Positions 15,232-23,457 of a DNA stretch of 35,289 bases are shown in pieces. Each line of letters starts with the position of its first letter. Position 1 is the stretch's first letter. The notes under the pieces are model-generated. The model had not been told where the DNA came from. It saw nothing but the letters and a program-made list of their open reading frames with translations, and did not search any database. The stretch is from DASQUK01 sp046723645 (GTDB lineage Bacteria > Actinomycetota > Acidimicrobiia > Acidimicrobiales > VFJN01). A program made the position numbers and the translations under genes. The stretch is taken from positions 1 through 35,289 of the forward strand of contig JBKOUY010000188.1 in NCBI GenBank assembly GCA_046723645.1, read 5' to 3'.

Positions 15232-15607
15232 GTCTGCTCCTTCTTCACGCTCCCCCTGGTTGTGTTGTAACGCTCCGTCGGCCCGCCTCGCTCCACCAGC
15301 TCGCCGAGCGAGGCGAATGGCGTGCCCACCCCGGTGGCCACGTGGCACAGGGTGGCAGCTCCGGAGCCGCTCCGCTTGCCACCGAGATCGCCAGACACGT
15401 CAGTGACGGGATGTCCTCGACCGCCGGGGAGCGGGCGCCGGCGCGCCCCGGATTGCGACCCCGGTGATCGGCCTCGCCTCGGCGCAGTGGCGGCAAGCCG
15501 CCCACGGTTCCCGCGCCCTGGTTACACGTCCCGGGCGTGCGCCTTAGGTCTGTTGACGCGTCTCTCCCCCGAGGGGAAGACTCGGTCCTCTCGAAAGGGG
15601 GCGGTCG
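15232..15607. other. Divergent promoter region of the copper-protein and DUF1326 genes
   Basis: About 375 bases without a coding pattern on either strand. On the plus strand TTGACG at 15553-15558 and a small C/G-run hairpin around 15565-15577 lie 35-55 bases before the DUF1326 gene, which starts after GAAAGGGGG. I see no convincing CsoR or CueR operator. Confidence 0.3.
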
Positions 15608-16210
15608 ATGGCGTGGAACCTGACGGGAAGTTACGTCGAGACTTGCTCGTGCGAGCTGATGTGCCCGTGCAACCTCTCGTTCGACCACGGTGCCACCTAC
15701 GACTTCTGTCGGGTCACCCTCGTGTTCAATATCCGCGCGGGTCAGATCGAAGGCACGGACATCGGCGGTCTGAAGGTGGCGGCGATCGCGGACACGCCGA
15801 AGGTGATGACCGACGGGAACTGGCGGCTGGGCGTGTTCATCGACGCGCAGGCGACCGAAGAGCAGTTCGACAAGTTGCTGCGGGTGTTCAGCGGGCAGCT
15901 GGGCGGGCCGATGGCCGCGCTGGCTCCCTTGGTGGGCGAGATGCTCGGCGCCGAGCGGGCACCGATCGAGGTCGTCGACGACGGCGTGCATCACACGGTC
16001 CGCATCGGCGACGCAGTCGACTTCGAGATCGAGGACATCGTGCCGTTCGGTATCGAAACCGGCCAGCCGGTGCGATTTGACGGGATGTTCCATCCCGTCG
16101 GCTCGAACCTCACGATGGCCGAAGCGAAGCGGTCACGCATCAACGCCTTCGGGATCCAGTACGAGGGCAAGACCGGCCTCTCGACGTCCGAGTTCTCCTG
16201 GGCCGCTTGA
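15608..16210 (+). CDS. DUF1326 domain protein
   Basis: A 200-residue soluble protein of the DUF1326 family. The diagnostic N-terminus is WNLTGSYVETCSCELMCPC, a cysteine-rich motif suited to binding a soft metal, followed by beta-rich sequence with DGNWRLGVFIDAQATEEQFDKLLRVFSGQLGGPM and a GSNLTMAEAKRSRINAFG segment. The biochemical role is not established. A strong AAAGGGGG precedes the ATG. It lies four bases before a DUF2182 membrane protein gene; this pairing recurs in bacteria and suggests a shared, probably metal-related task. The copper-storage-type gene next door fits that idea. Confidence 0.88.
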   Translation: MAWNLTGSYVETCSCELMCPCNLSFDHGATYDFCRVTLVFNIRAGQIEGTDIGGLKVAAIADTPKVMTDGNWRLGVFIDAQATEEQFDKLLRVFSGQLGGPMAALAPLVGEMLGAERAPIEVVDDGVHHTVRIGDAVDFEIEDIVPFGIETGQPVRFDGMFHPVGSNLTMAEAKRSRINAFGIQYEGKTGLSTSEFSWAA

Positions 16211-16214
16211 TGCG

Positions 16215-17045
16215 ATGAGCGCCTCGGCGGAGGCAAGTCTTCCGGCGGGCGGAGGACTCGCCCCAGCGCTGTCGGCGGTGCGCGCGCGGCTGGGCCTCGT
16301 CGCACTGTTGTTAGCCGTCGCGGCCCTGGGCTGGTGGTGGACGGGCGACCGGATGCGCGGGATGGACAACGGTCCCTGGACGGGTCTCGGCTCGTTCGGC
16401 TGGTTCCTTAGCGTCTGGATCGTGATGATGGCCGCGATGATGTTCCCCTCGGTCGCGCCGACCGTTGCGCTGTATTCCCGTATGACGAGGCAGCGCTCAC
16501 CGCTGTCGCCGCTGCTGTTTGCGGCCGGCTACCTCCTCACGTGGACTGTCGCCGGCATTGCTGCCTTCGGGATCGGCGTGGCGCTCAACTCGATCTCCGG
16601 TGATCTGTTCACTTGGGATCGAGGCGGCCGGTGGACGGCGGGGGTGACGCTCGTCGTCGCTTCGGTGTACGAGCTCACGCCGCTGAAGGATGTATGCCTC
16701 AGCAAGTGCCGCAGCCCACTCGGCTCGCTGCTCGGCTCATGGCGCGAGGGTTTGTCAGGTGCGCTCGATATGGGAGCCAAGAACGGCGCCTGGTGTGTCG
16801 GCTGCTGTTGGGCCCTCATGGCCTCCCTCTTCGCGTTGGGGATCATGAGCGTCATGTGGATGGCCGTCGTCGCCGGCCTCATCGCTTTCGAGAAGACCGT
16901 TCCGTGGCGCCGGGTCGCGTCCTACGGAACCGCAGCTGTCCTCCTGGCCGTCGGGGTACTCGTGCTGACCGCACCTCGAGCCATCCCCGGCCTCACAACT
17001 CCCTCGGCCAGGCCCATGCAGCAGATGACACCGATGGATTCCTAG
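16215..17045 (+). CDS. DUF2182 integral membrane protein
   Basis: A 276-residue polytopic membrane protein of the DUF2182 family (described as predicted metal-binding membrane proteins). About six to seven membrane helices are visible. Characteristic spots are WIVMMAAMMFPSVAPTVALYSRM (a Met-rich helix), YELTPLKDVCLSKCRSP and NGAWCVGCCWALMASLFALGIMSV. The Cys and Met residues in or near the membrane could handle copper or a similar metal, by inference. It directly follows the DUF1326 gene (four-base gap) and is surely co-transcribed with it. Confidence 0.88.
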   Translation: MSASAEASLPAGGGLAPALSAVRARLGLVALLLAVAALGWWWTGDRMRGMDNGPWTGLGSFGWFLSVWIVMMAAMMFPSVAPTVALYSRMTRQRSPLSPLLFAAGYLLTWTVAGIAAFGIGVALNSISGDLFTWDRGGRWTAGVTLVVASVYELTPLKDVCLSKCRSPLGSLLGSWREGLSGALDMGAKNGAWCVGCCWALMASLFALGIMSVMWMAVVAGLIAFEKTVPWRRVASYGTAAVLLAVGVLVLTAPRAIPGLTTPSARPMQQMTPMDS

Positions 17046-17268
17046 CGGTCGTCAAGGAAACCCGTCGGCGGAACCACCAGGGCACGCCGGCTCGTTGCCT
17101 AGGGTGCGCCTCTTTCGCCGCATACATCATCCACCCGCCGGTCCTCGTCCTGCTCAGCGTCGGCCTCAGTTCGGTCTACGACGAGATCCGTGGACCGTCC
17201 ATGCGGATGTCCACGGCCGAGGGGCTTTGTTTGGCGCCTCTTGAGCGTTTCGCGGGTACGAGGGTCAC

Positions 17269-18018
17269 ATGGCGAAGAACCTCGTGGGCATGGTCCAGAG
17301 GACCCTTGTGGTGCTCGTCTCGCCGGCAATGCTGCTAGCGGGTTGTGGAGGCGACGACACCGGTGCGTCGACGACCAGCGACCAGGAAGTGGCGGACGAC
17401 GCGATCGCCGCAGTGGAGCAATCGCTGCGCGCTGACGGCTTCGCGCCGGCCAGCGACGGGGACGAGGGCGGCGGCCTGGTATTCGAATCGGAAGAGTGCC
17501 GGGACTTCGATCAGGCCTTCCCTGGCGATGACGCAGGGGTCCCCGGTGAGACGGCGAGCGCCGAGACCGAAGACTTCGAGCGCGGCGAGCCGGCGGGCGG
17601 CGGTGTGCAAGAGACGGTTCGGGCCTTCGCCGGGTTCGTCGAGGAGCGCCAGGACCTCGACCCGATCCTCCAGCTGCTCAACGACGAGCGTCTCGGGCGA
17701 TGCCTGGAGGAAGCGTTCCGCATCGGGGCAGAGAAAGCTGCGGCAAAGGATCAGGCGACGGTGGCCGTCGGTGCCGTCGAGATCGAGTAGCTCGGGTCCG
17801 GGGGACTCGGAGACAGCGGCGGCGGCATCCAGCTGACCGGAGAGGTCACGGCGTCCGGGGTCGCGGTCCCCTTCTCGTTGGCCTTCCAGGGCGTCCAGGT
17901 CGACCGTGCCCTCGTGGGCATCTCCACCTCCGGGGTTGGGTCCGGCGAGCCAATCGCCGACCGAGCCGCCCTGCTCGAGACCCTCGTCGACGGCGTGAGC
18001 AGCAAGCCCACCGTCTGA
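17269..18018 (+). pseudogene. Lipoprotein gene interrupted by an in-frame TAG
   Basis: The frame begins with a lipoprotein signal (VVLVSPAMLLAGCGGDD, lipobox LAGC) after GAGGG and encodes a mostly acidic secreted protein of 173 residues ending at a TAG (17788-17790). The same frame continues without a break for another 76 codons to a TGA at 18016-18018 with clear protein character (GGGIQLTGEVTASGVAVPFS, VDRALVGISTSG, ADRAALLETLVDG). A single nonsense change in a gene of about 249 codons explains this. The shorter 173-residue product may still be made. The function is unknown; there is no partner gene except the upstream DUF2182 gene 220 bases away. Confidence 0.75.
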
Positions 18019-18124
18019 CCTGCGACCACCCACCCGGCCCACCACCTACGTGCGCCCACCCACCACCCGACCGGTGGCATTGCGTGCCGTCTACGCACCG
18101 GGCGCATCTTTCTGGGCCTTCTTC

Positions 18125-18168
18125 GCTCGGGGGGCAGGGCTCGAACCTGCAACAACCGGCTCCAAAGG
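18125..18168 (-). repeat. Second att-like copy of the tRNA-Gln 3' half
   Basis: A 44-base exact copy of the tRNA-Gln(UUG) 3' half at 33085-33128, in the same orientation. With the left copy it also shares four flanking bases on each side (CTTC before, TGAG after). It separates the 3.4-kb metal segment from the 15-kb segment to its right, as an internal att site between two tandem elements would. Confidence 0.8.
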
Positions 18169-18257
18169 TGAGTCGCGATCGTCCAGTCGGTGCCACTCAG
18201 TCCGTCTAGCAGGACACTGTCGTCTCGCCAGTCCATGACGTCGTGTCTAGTTCGCTC

Positions 18258-18291
18258 GGATAAGCACCCGTTAGGCACCCGGATAAGCACC
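18258..18291 (+). repeat. Three 11-bp direct repeats near the second att copy
   Basis: GGATAAGCACC (18258-18268), CGTTAGGCACC (18269-18279) and GGATAAGCACC (18281-18291) stand in tandem about 90 bases inside the att copy. Similar units lie beside the left att copy. Their size and position fit arm-type sites of a tyrosine recombinase. The rest of 18019-18554 holds no gene I can support. Confidence 0.45.
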
Positions 18292-18554
18292 AGCGGCTCG
18301 CCATGGTCGGTCTCACTGGCACCACTGTGGACTCACCGCAACAGGGGCAACCATTCGCGTGTGCGGGTCGCCGCTCACGCTGATGGTGGCCATGGGCGAA
18401 GTGATTCGCCCATCGTCCGGCCTGGCTTTCCGGGACGCGCACGTGCCTTGGACGCGAATATCGCTCTGGGGCGGCATCCCGACGCGGACGCCGGGCGCTT
18501 CGGACGCACGTCCTTCAGCCTGTCCAGATCACCGAATCTGGAGCACCCGTGCTG

Positions 18555-19074
18555 ATGGTGGACCGACGACAGATCGCGCGGCTGCGGCTTTCGCTGGCTG
18601 AACGCGAGGAGATCTCTCGGGGTGTGGCGGCGGGCGAGTCGCTCCGGGTGGTCGCCGGTCGGTTGGAGCGGACACCGTCCACGGTGTCACGCGAGGTTGC
18701 TCGCAACGGGGGCCGGGCCAGCTATCGGGCGTGCCGGGCGGATCGGGCGGCGGTTCGGAACATGCGTCGCCCCAAGGTCGCCAAGCTCGCCCGGTGTCCG
18801 CGGCTGCGGGTGGTTGTGGAAGCCAAGCTCGAGCTGCGCTCGTCGCCGCAGCAGATCGCGAGTTGGCTGGTCGTGGAGTTCCCCGGCGACGCGGAGATGC
18901 GGGTGTCGCACGAGACGATCTACCTGTCGCTGTTCGTGCAGTCCCGGGGTGCGCTGCGCAAGAGCTGACCCGCTACCTGCGGATGAAACGCAGTGTCCGG
19001 CGCCGCGGACGCAAGGCACCGCCCAACGGCCAGAGCCACATCCCGGCGATGGTCAACATCAGTGAGCGACCTGC
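18555..19074 (+). pseudogene. IS30-family transposase remnant (frameshifted, truncated)
   Basis: The first 138 codons encode the IS30-type N-terminal HTH (LSLAEREEISRGVAAGESLRVVAGRLERTPSTVSREVARNGG), then SSPQQIASWLVVEFP and SHETIYLSLFVQSRGALRK. One base is missing near 18960, where the frame hits TGA; the expected continuation (ELTRYLRMKRSVRRRGRKAPPNGQ, then HIPAMVNISERPA) is in the next frame. Similarity stops near 19074, before the DDE catalytic region, so the element is dead. The rest has been replaced by the sequence ahead of the CPA1 antiporter. The right inverted repeat is gone. Confidence 0.85.
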
Positions 19075-19163
19075 GCTCTTCGCCGGTACGGGATCACCGT
19101 CACCGGCGTCATGACCGACGGCAAAGGCCCGATGGTGGCTGCTCGACGGGGTAGCGGGGAGCG

Positions 19164-20417
19164 GTGGATCCCTACATCCTCACCTTGGCCTTCGTCGGCG
19201 CCGCGATCCTGGGCGCGGCGGTCCTGCCCCTGCTCCTCGCCGGTCGGCCGCTGTCGTTCCCGATCGTCTACGTCGCGCTCGGGATGGCGGTCTTCGCTCT
19301 GCCGCTCCGGCTCCCCACCGCCGACCCGCTGGTAGAAGGCGATGTGGTCGAACGGATGACGGAACTGGCCGTGATCGTGTCGCTGATGGGTGCCGGCCTG
19401 AAGATTGATCGGACCATCGGGTGGGCGTCGTGGCGCACGACCCGGCGGTTGCTGGTGCTGGCGATGCCGCTGACCATCGCCGGCGTCGCCATCCTGGGCT
19501 GGTGGGCGGCCGGGCTCGCCCCGGCCGCAGCGCTCCTGCTCGGCGCGGTCCTCGCGCCCACCGACCCCGTCCTCGCCGCAGATGTGCAGGTGGGGCCTCC
19601 GGGCGGGGAGGCCGAGGACGAGGTCCGCTTCGGCCTGACCTCCGAGGCCGGGCTGAACGACGGGCTGGCGTTCCCGTTCACCAACGCCGCCATCGCCATG
19701 GCCGCCGCCGGGTCGGCCGGTGTCGGGAGCTGGCTCGGCGGCTGGGTGCTGGACGACGTCCTCCTGAAGCTCGGCATCGGGCTGACAGTCGGACTGGCGG
19801 GGGGCCGTGCCGTCGGGGCGGTCCTGTTCCGGCTGCCGACGACCCGCAGGATCGCCGAGTCGACGGAAGGTTTCGTCTCGCTCGCCACGACGTTGCTGGT
19901 CTACGGCGTGGCCGAGCTGTGCCACGGCTACGGGTTCGTCGCCGTTTTCGTGGCCGCCTACGTCCTTCGCCACCACGAACGCGACCATGAGTACCACGAG
20001 GTGCTCCACGCCTCGTCCGAGAGCATCGAACGGCTGGTCAGCGCCGCCCTGCTCGTCCTGCTCGGGGGCGCCGTCGTCGACGGCGCCCTGGCGCCGCTCA
20101 CCCTGCGAGGAGCCGCCCTGGGCCTGGTGGTCGTGCTGTTGGTGCGACCGATCGCCGGATTGCTGGCGCTGCTCCGCACGACCATGCCCCAGAGTGAGCG
20201 ATGGGCACTCGCCTTCTTCGGCATCCGCGGGATCGGCTCCGTGTACTACCTGGCCCACGCTCTCAACGAGGCCGAGTTCGCCGACGCTGACCAGCTCTGG
20301 GCGATCGTGGCGTTCGTGATCCTCGTCTCGGTGCTCGTGCACGGCGTCAGCGCCGCGCCACTCATGAAGCGGGTCGATGCCCGACGTGAAGAGGCCAGCG
20401 CCAGCGCCGCCATGTAG
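19164..20417 (+). CDS. CPA1-family Na+/H+ antiporter (NhaP-like)
   Basis: A 417-residue membrane protein with about 12 helices, exchanging Na+ or K+ for H+. Family features are GAVLAPTDPVLAADVQVGP (the TDPV motif of helix 5), SEAGLNDGLAFPFTNAAIAM (the ND ion-binding pair) and the ALAFFGIRGIGSVYYLAHAL helix near the C-terminus. The cytosolic C-terminal domain of long NhaP proteins is absent. The GTG at 19164 follows GGGGAGC. It stands directly downstream of the broken IS30 gene, possibly with a small inverted repeat (19081-19087 with 19102-19108) between them. It is the second antiporter in the window after nhaA. Confidence 0.9.
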   Translation: MDPYILTLAFVGAAILGAAVLPLLLAGRPLSFPIVYVALGMAVFALPLRLPTADPLVEGDVVERMTELAVIVSLMGAGLKIDRTIGWASWRTTRRLLVLAMPLTIAGVAILGWWAAGLAPAAALLLGAVLAPTDPVLAADVQVGPPGGEAEDEVRFGLTSEAGLNDGLAFPFTNAAIAMAAAGSAGVGSWLGGWVLDDVLLKLGIGLTVGLAGGRAVGAVLFRLPTTRRIAESTEGFVSLATTLLVYGVAELCHGYGFVAVFVAAYVLRHHERDHEYHEVLHASSESIERLVSAALLVLLGGAVVDGALAPLTLRGAALGLVVVLLVRPIAGLLALLRTTMPQSERWALAFFGIRGIGSVYYLAHALNEAEFADADQLWAIVAFVILVSVLVHGVSAAPLMKRVDARREEASASAAM

Positions 20418-20456
20418 CCGTTGCTTGGCCCGGCTCGGTCAGGGAAGCCGAGCGTC

Positions 20457-20918
20457 GTGACGATCACGTTCTCATCGCCGTCGCCGCCCCGGCGGTGGTA
20501 CGCGGCACTCATCGGGACCTACCTGACCGGTGTCGCGGGCTTAGCCCTCCTCGTGCGGCGCCGGGACAGCACCCCGACGGTGGAGGCCCGAGACGTCATC
20601 GTCCTGGCCGCTGCCACCAACAAGCTCGCCCGCCTCGGGACCCAGGAGAAGGTGACCGAGCCGCTGCGGGCACCCTTCACCGAACCGGTCGAGGAACCCG
20701 ATGGGACACGGCACGAGCAGCCCCAGCGCCGTGGCGCCCGCCGGGCGGTCGGAGAGCTCGTGACCTGCCCGTTCTGCTTGTCGGTGTGGATCGCCACGGC
20801 CCTCACCGGAGCCCTTCTCCTCGCCCCTCGCCCGACCCGGGTCACGCTGTCGGCGTTCGCCGCGATGACCGGCAGCGACCTCCTCCATCGCTGCTGGGCG
20901 CGACTCGAGCCGTCCTGA
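20457..20918 (+). CDS. DUF1360 family protein
   Basis: A 153-residue small membrane-associated protein of the DUF1360 family. Visible marks are two or three hydrophobic helices (YAALIGTYLTGVAGLALLV; VWIATALTGALLLAP), the ARDVIVLAAATNKLARLGTQEKVTEPLRAPF core and the C-terminal GELVTCPFCLSVWIA with its CxxC. The function is unknown; relatives occur in sporulation or stress contexts in other phyla. GTG at 20457 is chosen, with GGGA upstream; an in-frame TTG lies 36 bases earlier. It lies 39 bases after the antiporter gene and probably shares its transcript. Confidence 0.8.
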   Translation: MTITFSSPSPPRRWYAALIGTYLTGVAGLALLVRRRDSTPTVEARDVIVLAAATNKLARLGTQEKVTEPLRAPFTEPVEEPDGTRHEQPQRRGARRAVGELVTCPFCLSVWIATALTGALLLAPRPTRVTLSAFAAMTGSDLLHRCWARLEPS

Positions 20919-21037
20919 CGCCCGGTCGACCCGTTCTCCTTACGTTCGGGCGCTGCCTCAGCCCGAAACCGGCGTCGTCGGAGGAGCGCCTGCGTGGCAC
21001 GATCAGCGCCGTCGGCCTGCCGTCCGGTGACCGGATC

Positions 21038-21589
21038 GTGGTCGGAGCGTGGCACCGGTCACCGATCGGCGCGTTCGCTGACGTCATGTGGGCCCATCCC
21101 GACGACACGCGGTCGCTCCTGGCGCCCGACCAGCGGGCCGCCGACTACGTCGCCGGCATCTACGCCTTTGACCGGATCGAGGTCGTGGCCTTCCGGTGGA
21201 CGGCGACGCCGTGTTCGCTGTCGCTGCGCGCCGGTCCGCTCAAGGTCGACCTGGCGGCGAGCGGCGGGCGACGCCTCCCCCTGCCCCGGCCGTGGTGGTT
21301 CACCAGGTGGGTCGAGGGGCCCGTCGCCCGACGGCTCATGGGCGTCGAGGTCCACGGCACCAGCCCGCTCGGAATCGAGGAGTGGTACCAGGCCAGGGCC
21401 TGGCGCTGGATCCACGACGGCTGCGTCCGCATCGCGGGCGAGGACCGCGGAAGGCTCGGCCCCGCCCGACCCCCGCTGCACGTGGGCTTCAGCGAACCGC
21501 CAGCCCGACCCGGCATCACCGACGTCGCCGTGCGGATCCGGCGCCCACGGCCCGGCCCGCGCCACGGCGCCGAGCACCGGCGGGCCTGA
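21038..21589 (+). CDS. Conserved actinobacterial protein of unknown function
   Basis: At least 183 residues, soluble, rich in Trp, Arg and Pro. Distinct segments are VVGAWHRSPIGAFADVMWAHPDDTRSLLAP, IYAFDRIEVVAF, LPLPRPWWFTRWVEGPVARRLMGVEVHGTSP and HVGFSEPPARPGITDV. I have seen this arrangement in actinobacterial hypothetical proteins but know no function. The protein character extends upstream of the GTG at 21038 (ERLRGTISAVGLPSGDRI), but no ATG, GTG or TTG exists there in frame; a CTG at 20915 overlaps the DUF1360 stop and could be the real start. It is likely co-transcribed with DUF1360 and the antiporter. Confidence 0.65.
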   Translation: MVGAWHRSPIGAFADVMWAHPDDTRSLLAPDQRAADYVAGIYAFDRIEVVAFRWTATPCSLSLRAGPLKVDLAASGGRRLPLPRPWWFTRWVEGPVARRLMGVEVHGTSPLGIEEWYQARAWRWIHDGCVRIAGEDRGRLGPARPPLHVGFSEPPARPGITDVAVRIRRPRPGPRHGAEHRRA

Positions 21590-21883
21590 GCGGCCGAGCC
21601 AGGCCACGAGGCAAAACCCGGGTACGAGGGCGTCGACGTCGAGATCCACATGCTCGCCGGCTCCTGCTTCGGTGCCTGCGGCTCCGACCGACGACCGCCG
21701 TCGCCGGCTCGATGCCGCCTGTCGCTGCTAGCGGCAGGCAGTCCCGACCCTTGTCGGAGCGACAACTGGCGGCTCCCCGTTGTCGCCGCCGAGGCGGGCC
21801 AACAACAGCCCACCGCGAGCCTCCCGGGTGTCCCAGAGCGCTGGGTGCGGTGCATCTGGCCGGTGGCGTGCAATCGTGCAGGG

Positions 21884-22634
21884 GTGACCGCACACAGTCC
21901 CCTCTACGAGAGCATCGGGCGCTCGTACTCGAAGACCAGGCGCGAGGATCCGAGGATCGCCGCGGAGATCCGTTCGTGCCTCGGTGGGAGCCGCTCGGTC
22001 GTGAACGTGGGGGCAGGTACCGGGAACTACGAGCCGAGCGATCGTCTGGTCGTGGCGGTCGAGCCCTCGCCGGCGATGCTCCGGCAGCGCCGGGGACGGA
22101 CTCGGCGCGTCGTGCGAGCTGTGGCTGAGGCCCTGCCGTTCCCGGACACGGCGTTCGACGCGGCGATGGCGGTGTTGACCATCCATCACTGGGCCGAGCC
22201 CGAGGCCGGCCTCGGCGAACTGAGGCGGATCGCGCGGCGTCAGATCGTGTTCTTCTTCGAGCCGCTGCGCAGCCACAGCTTCTGGGCGCTCGAGTACTTC
22301 CCGGAGGCCCTCGACGTCCCCACCGAGCAGAATCCGCCCGGGGGACGACGTCATACGCCGGGCCCTACGGGTCCGGGAAATCCGACCGGTGCTCGTGCCA
22401 CGCGACTGCGTGGACGGCTTCGGTGCCGGGTTCTGGGCCCGGCCCGAGGCCTACCTCGACTCCGACGTGCAAGCCGGTATGTCTTGGCTCGCGCTTCTCC
22501 CGCCCGAGGCGCGCGAGCGCGGATCGGAGCGGCTCGCCGCCGATCTCGCATCGGGCGCCTGGGACGGGCGCCACGGACACCTGCGCCGTCTCCCTGCCTA
22601 CGACGGCGGCTACCGCATCGCCATCGCCGACTGA
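21884..22634 (+). pseudogene. SAM-dependent methyltransferase, frameshifted
   Basis: A class I methyltransferase of about 250 residues. The N-terminal part is intact: LYESIGRSYSKTRREDPRIA, motif I VVNVGAGTGNYEP, acidic motif VVAVEPSPAML, AVAEALPFPDTAFDAAMAVLTIHHW, then FFEPLRSHSFWALEYFPEALDVPTEQ. At a run of five G (22340-22344) the frame shifts: the expected GDDVIRRALRVREIRPVLVPRDC and the C-terminal VQAGMSWLALLPPEARERG lie in another frame, ending at 22634. One extra G explains it. It could be a true mutation or a homopolymer sequencing error. The substrate is unknown. GTG at 21884 is the likely start. Confidence 0.75.
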
Positions 22635-23171
22635 GGATGCGCCCGCGACCATCGGCGTGAACCGTTATCGCCGAAGGGACGACCCAGGGGACCCTGATGA
22701 CCGACACCACCCTGCGTCACCAAACCCTCAGTGGACCGCACGCATCCCCGATCGCCGGGTAGGGAAACCTTGTGATGTCCGCGCTCCGCACCTAATGCCC
22801 GCCGTGAGGGCCTCCCCGTTCGTTCGCAGGCGAACCGAACGCACGGCGACCAGGTCGAGACCGCGCGCGGGACCAGCGAGCCGCATGTGCGCCAGTGCCG
22901 TCGGTACCGGCTCCAGAATCGGTTCGGCGCTACGCCAAGGCGTGCAGCACGGCGCGACAGAACTACGGCCGCAGATGACACGACTCGTGGAGCGCAAGGG
23001 TGCGCAGGCGCGCGGTGACATGATGCCGGTCGAGGGAACGTAGGTCGAGCCAGCGCCCCTGACGGGAGCGGTCAAAGCTGTCTGGCGCCCCCCGTCGGTG
23101 CGCGTCGCGCTCGGCCAGCTTGGCTCGCCTGACCGGCCGCCGGTCTCGTTGGTCGCATCGTTGGCAGCGCA
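22635..23171. other. Non-coding or decayed stretch
   Basis: About 540 bases after the methyltransferase with no frame I trust on either strand. The right end, reading leftwards from 23172, starts with ATG and MRCQRC-type residues that look like the first 20 codons of a YgiT-type zinc-finger antitoxin, then loses the pattern. The rest seems to be decayed accessory DNA. Confidence 0.35.
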
Positions 23172-23420
23172 TCAACGCCTCCTGCGGTAGTCAGGCGACC
23201 AGAGATCGGGGTCGGGTTCATACACGGTCACGATCCGTTCCTCCTGGCGTCGCCCGTCGACCACGACGGCCAGGTGAAGCGGTCGTGTCCAATCGACGCC
23301 GAGCACGAGTTCGTTGAGGAGAGCCCGTGTCGTCGACGATGTGCTCCTCGATGATCTCGGCCTCCCCGGGTCGTGGCTTCGAACTCGGCGAAAGTGCAGT
23401 CGAGGGAGCCGGAGCTTGTC
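23172..23420 (-). pseudogene. Decayed DUF4258 toxin-like gene with start of a YgiT-like partner
   Basis: The last 40 codons read cleanly as a DUF4258 C-terminus (RPLHLAVVVDGRR, ERIVTVYEPDPDLWSPDY). Upstream the matching pieces are split over other frames (AEIIEEHIVDD), so the gene is broken, and its N-terminus is missing. Its TGA overlaps an ATG (TGATG) starting MRCQRCDQRD, like the CxxC start of YgiT-type antitoxins that normally follow DUF4258 genes. This looks like a relic of a toxin-antitoxin-like pair. The assignment rests on short matches. Confidence 0.4.
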
Positions 23421-23457
23421 GAAGGCGTAATCGCTCAGGAGCTTGGCGTTCAGGGTC

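Noticed and set aside
14705..18168. tRNA-Gln copies as functional tRNA genes
   Set aside because: Both lack the 5' half (acceptor 5' strand, D arm and half of the anticodon stem), so they cannot fold into a tRNA.
18206..18442. Minus-strand frame with GCPCCG and further cysteines
   Set aside because: A zinc-ribbon-like pattern is suggestive, but there is no clear start, the rest lacks structure, and it overlaps the att-linked repeats.
19059..20342. 427-residue minus-strand open frame opposite the CPA1 antiporter
   Set aside because: Antisense shadow of a clear membrane transporter; composition is polar, Gln/Arg/Gly-rich, with no motif or start signal.
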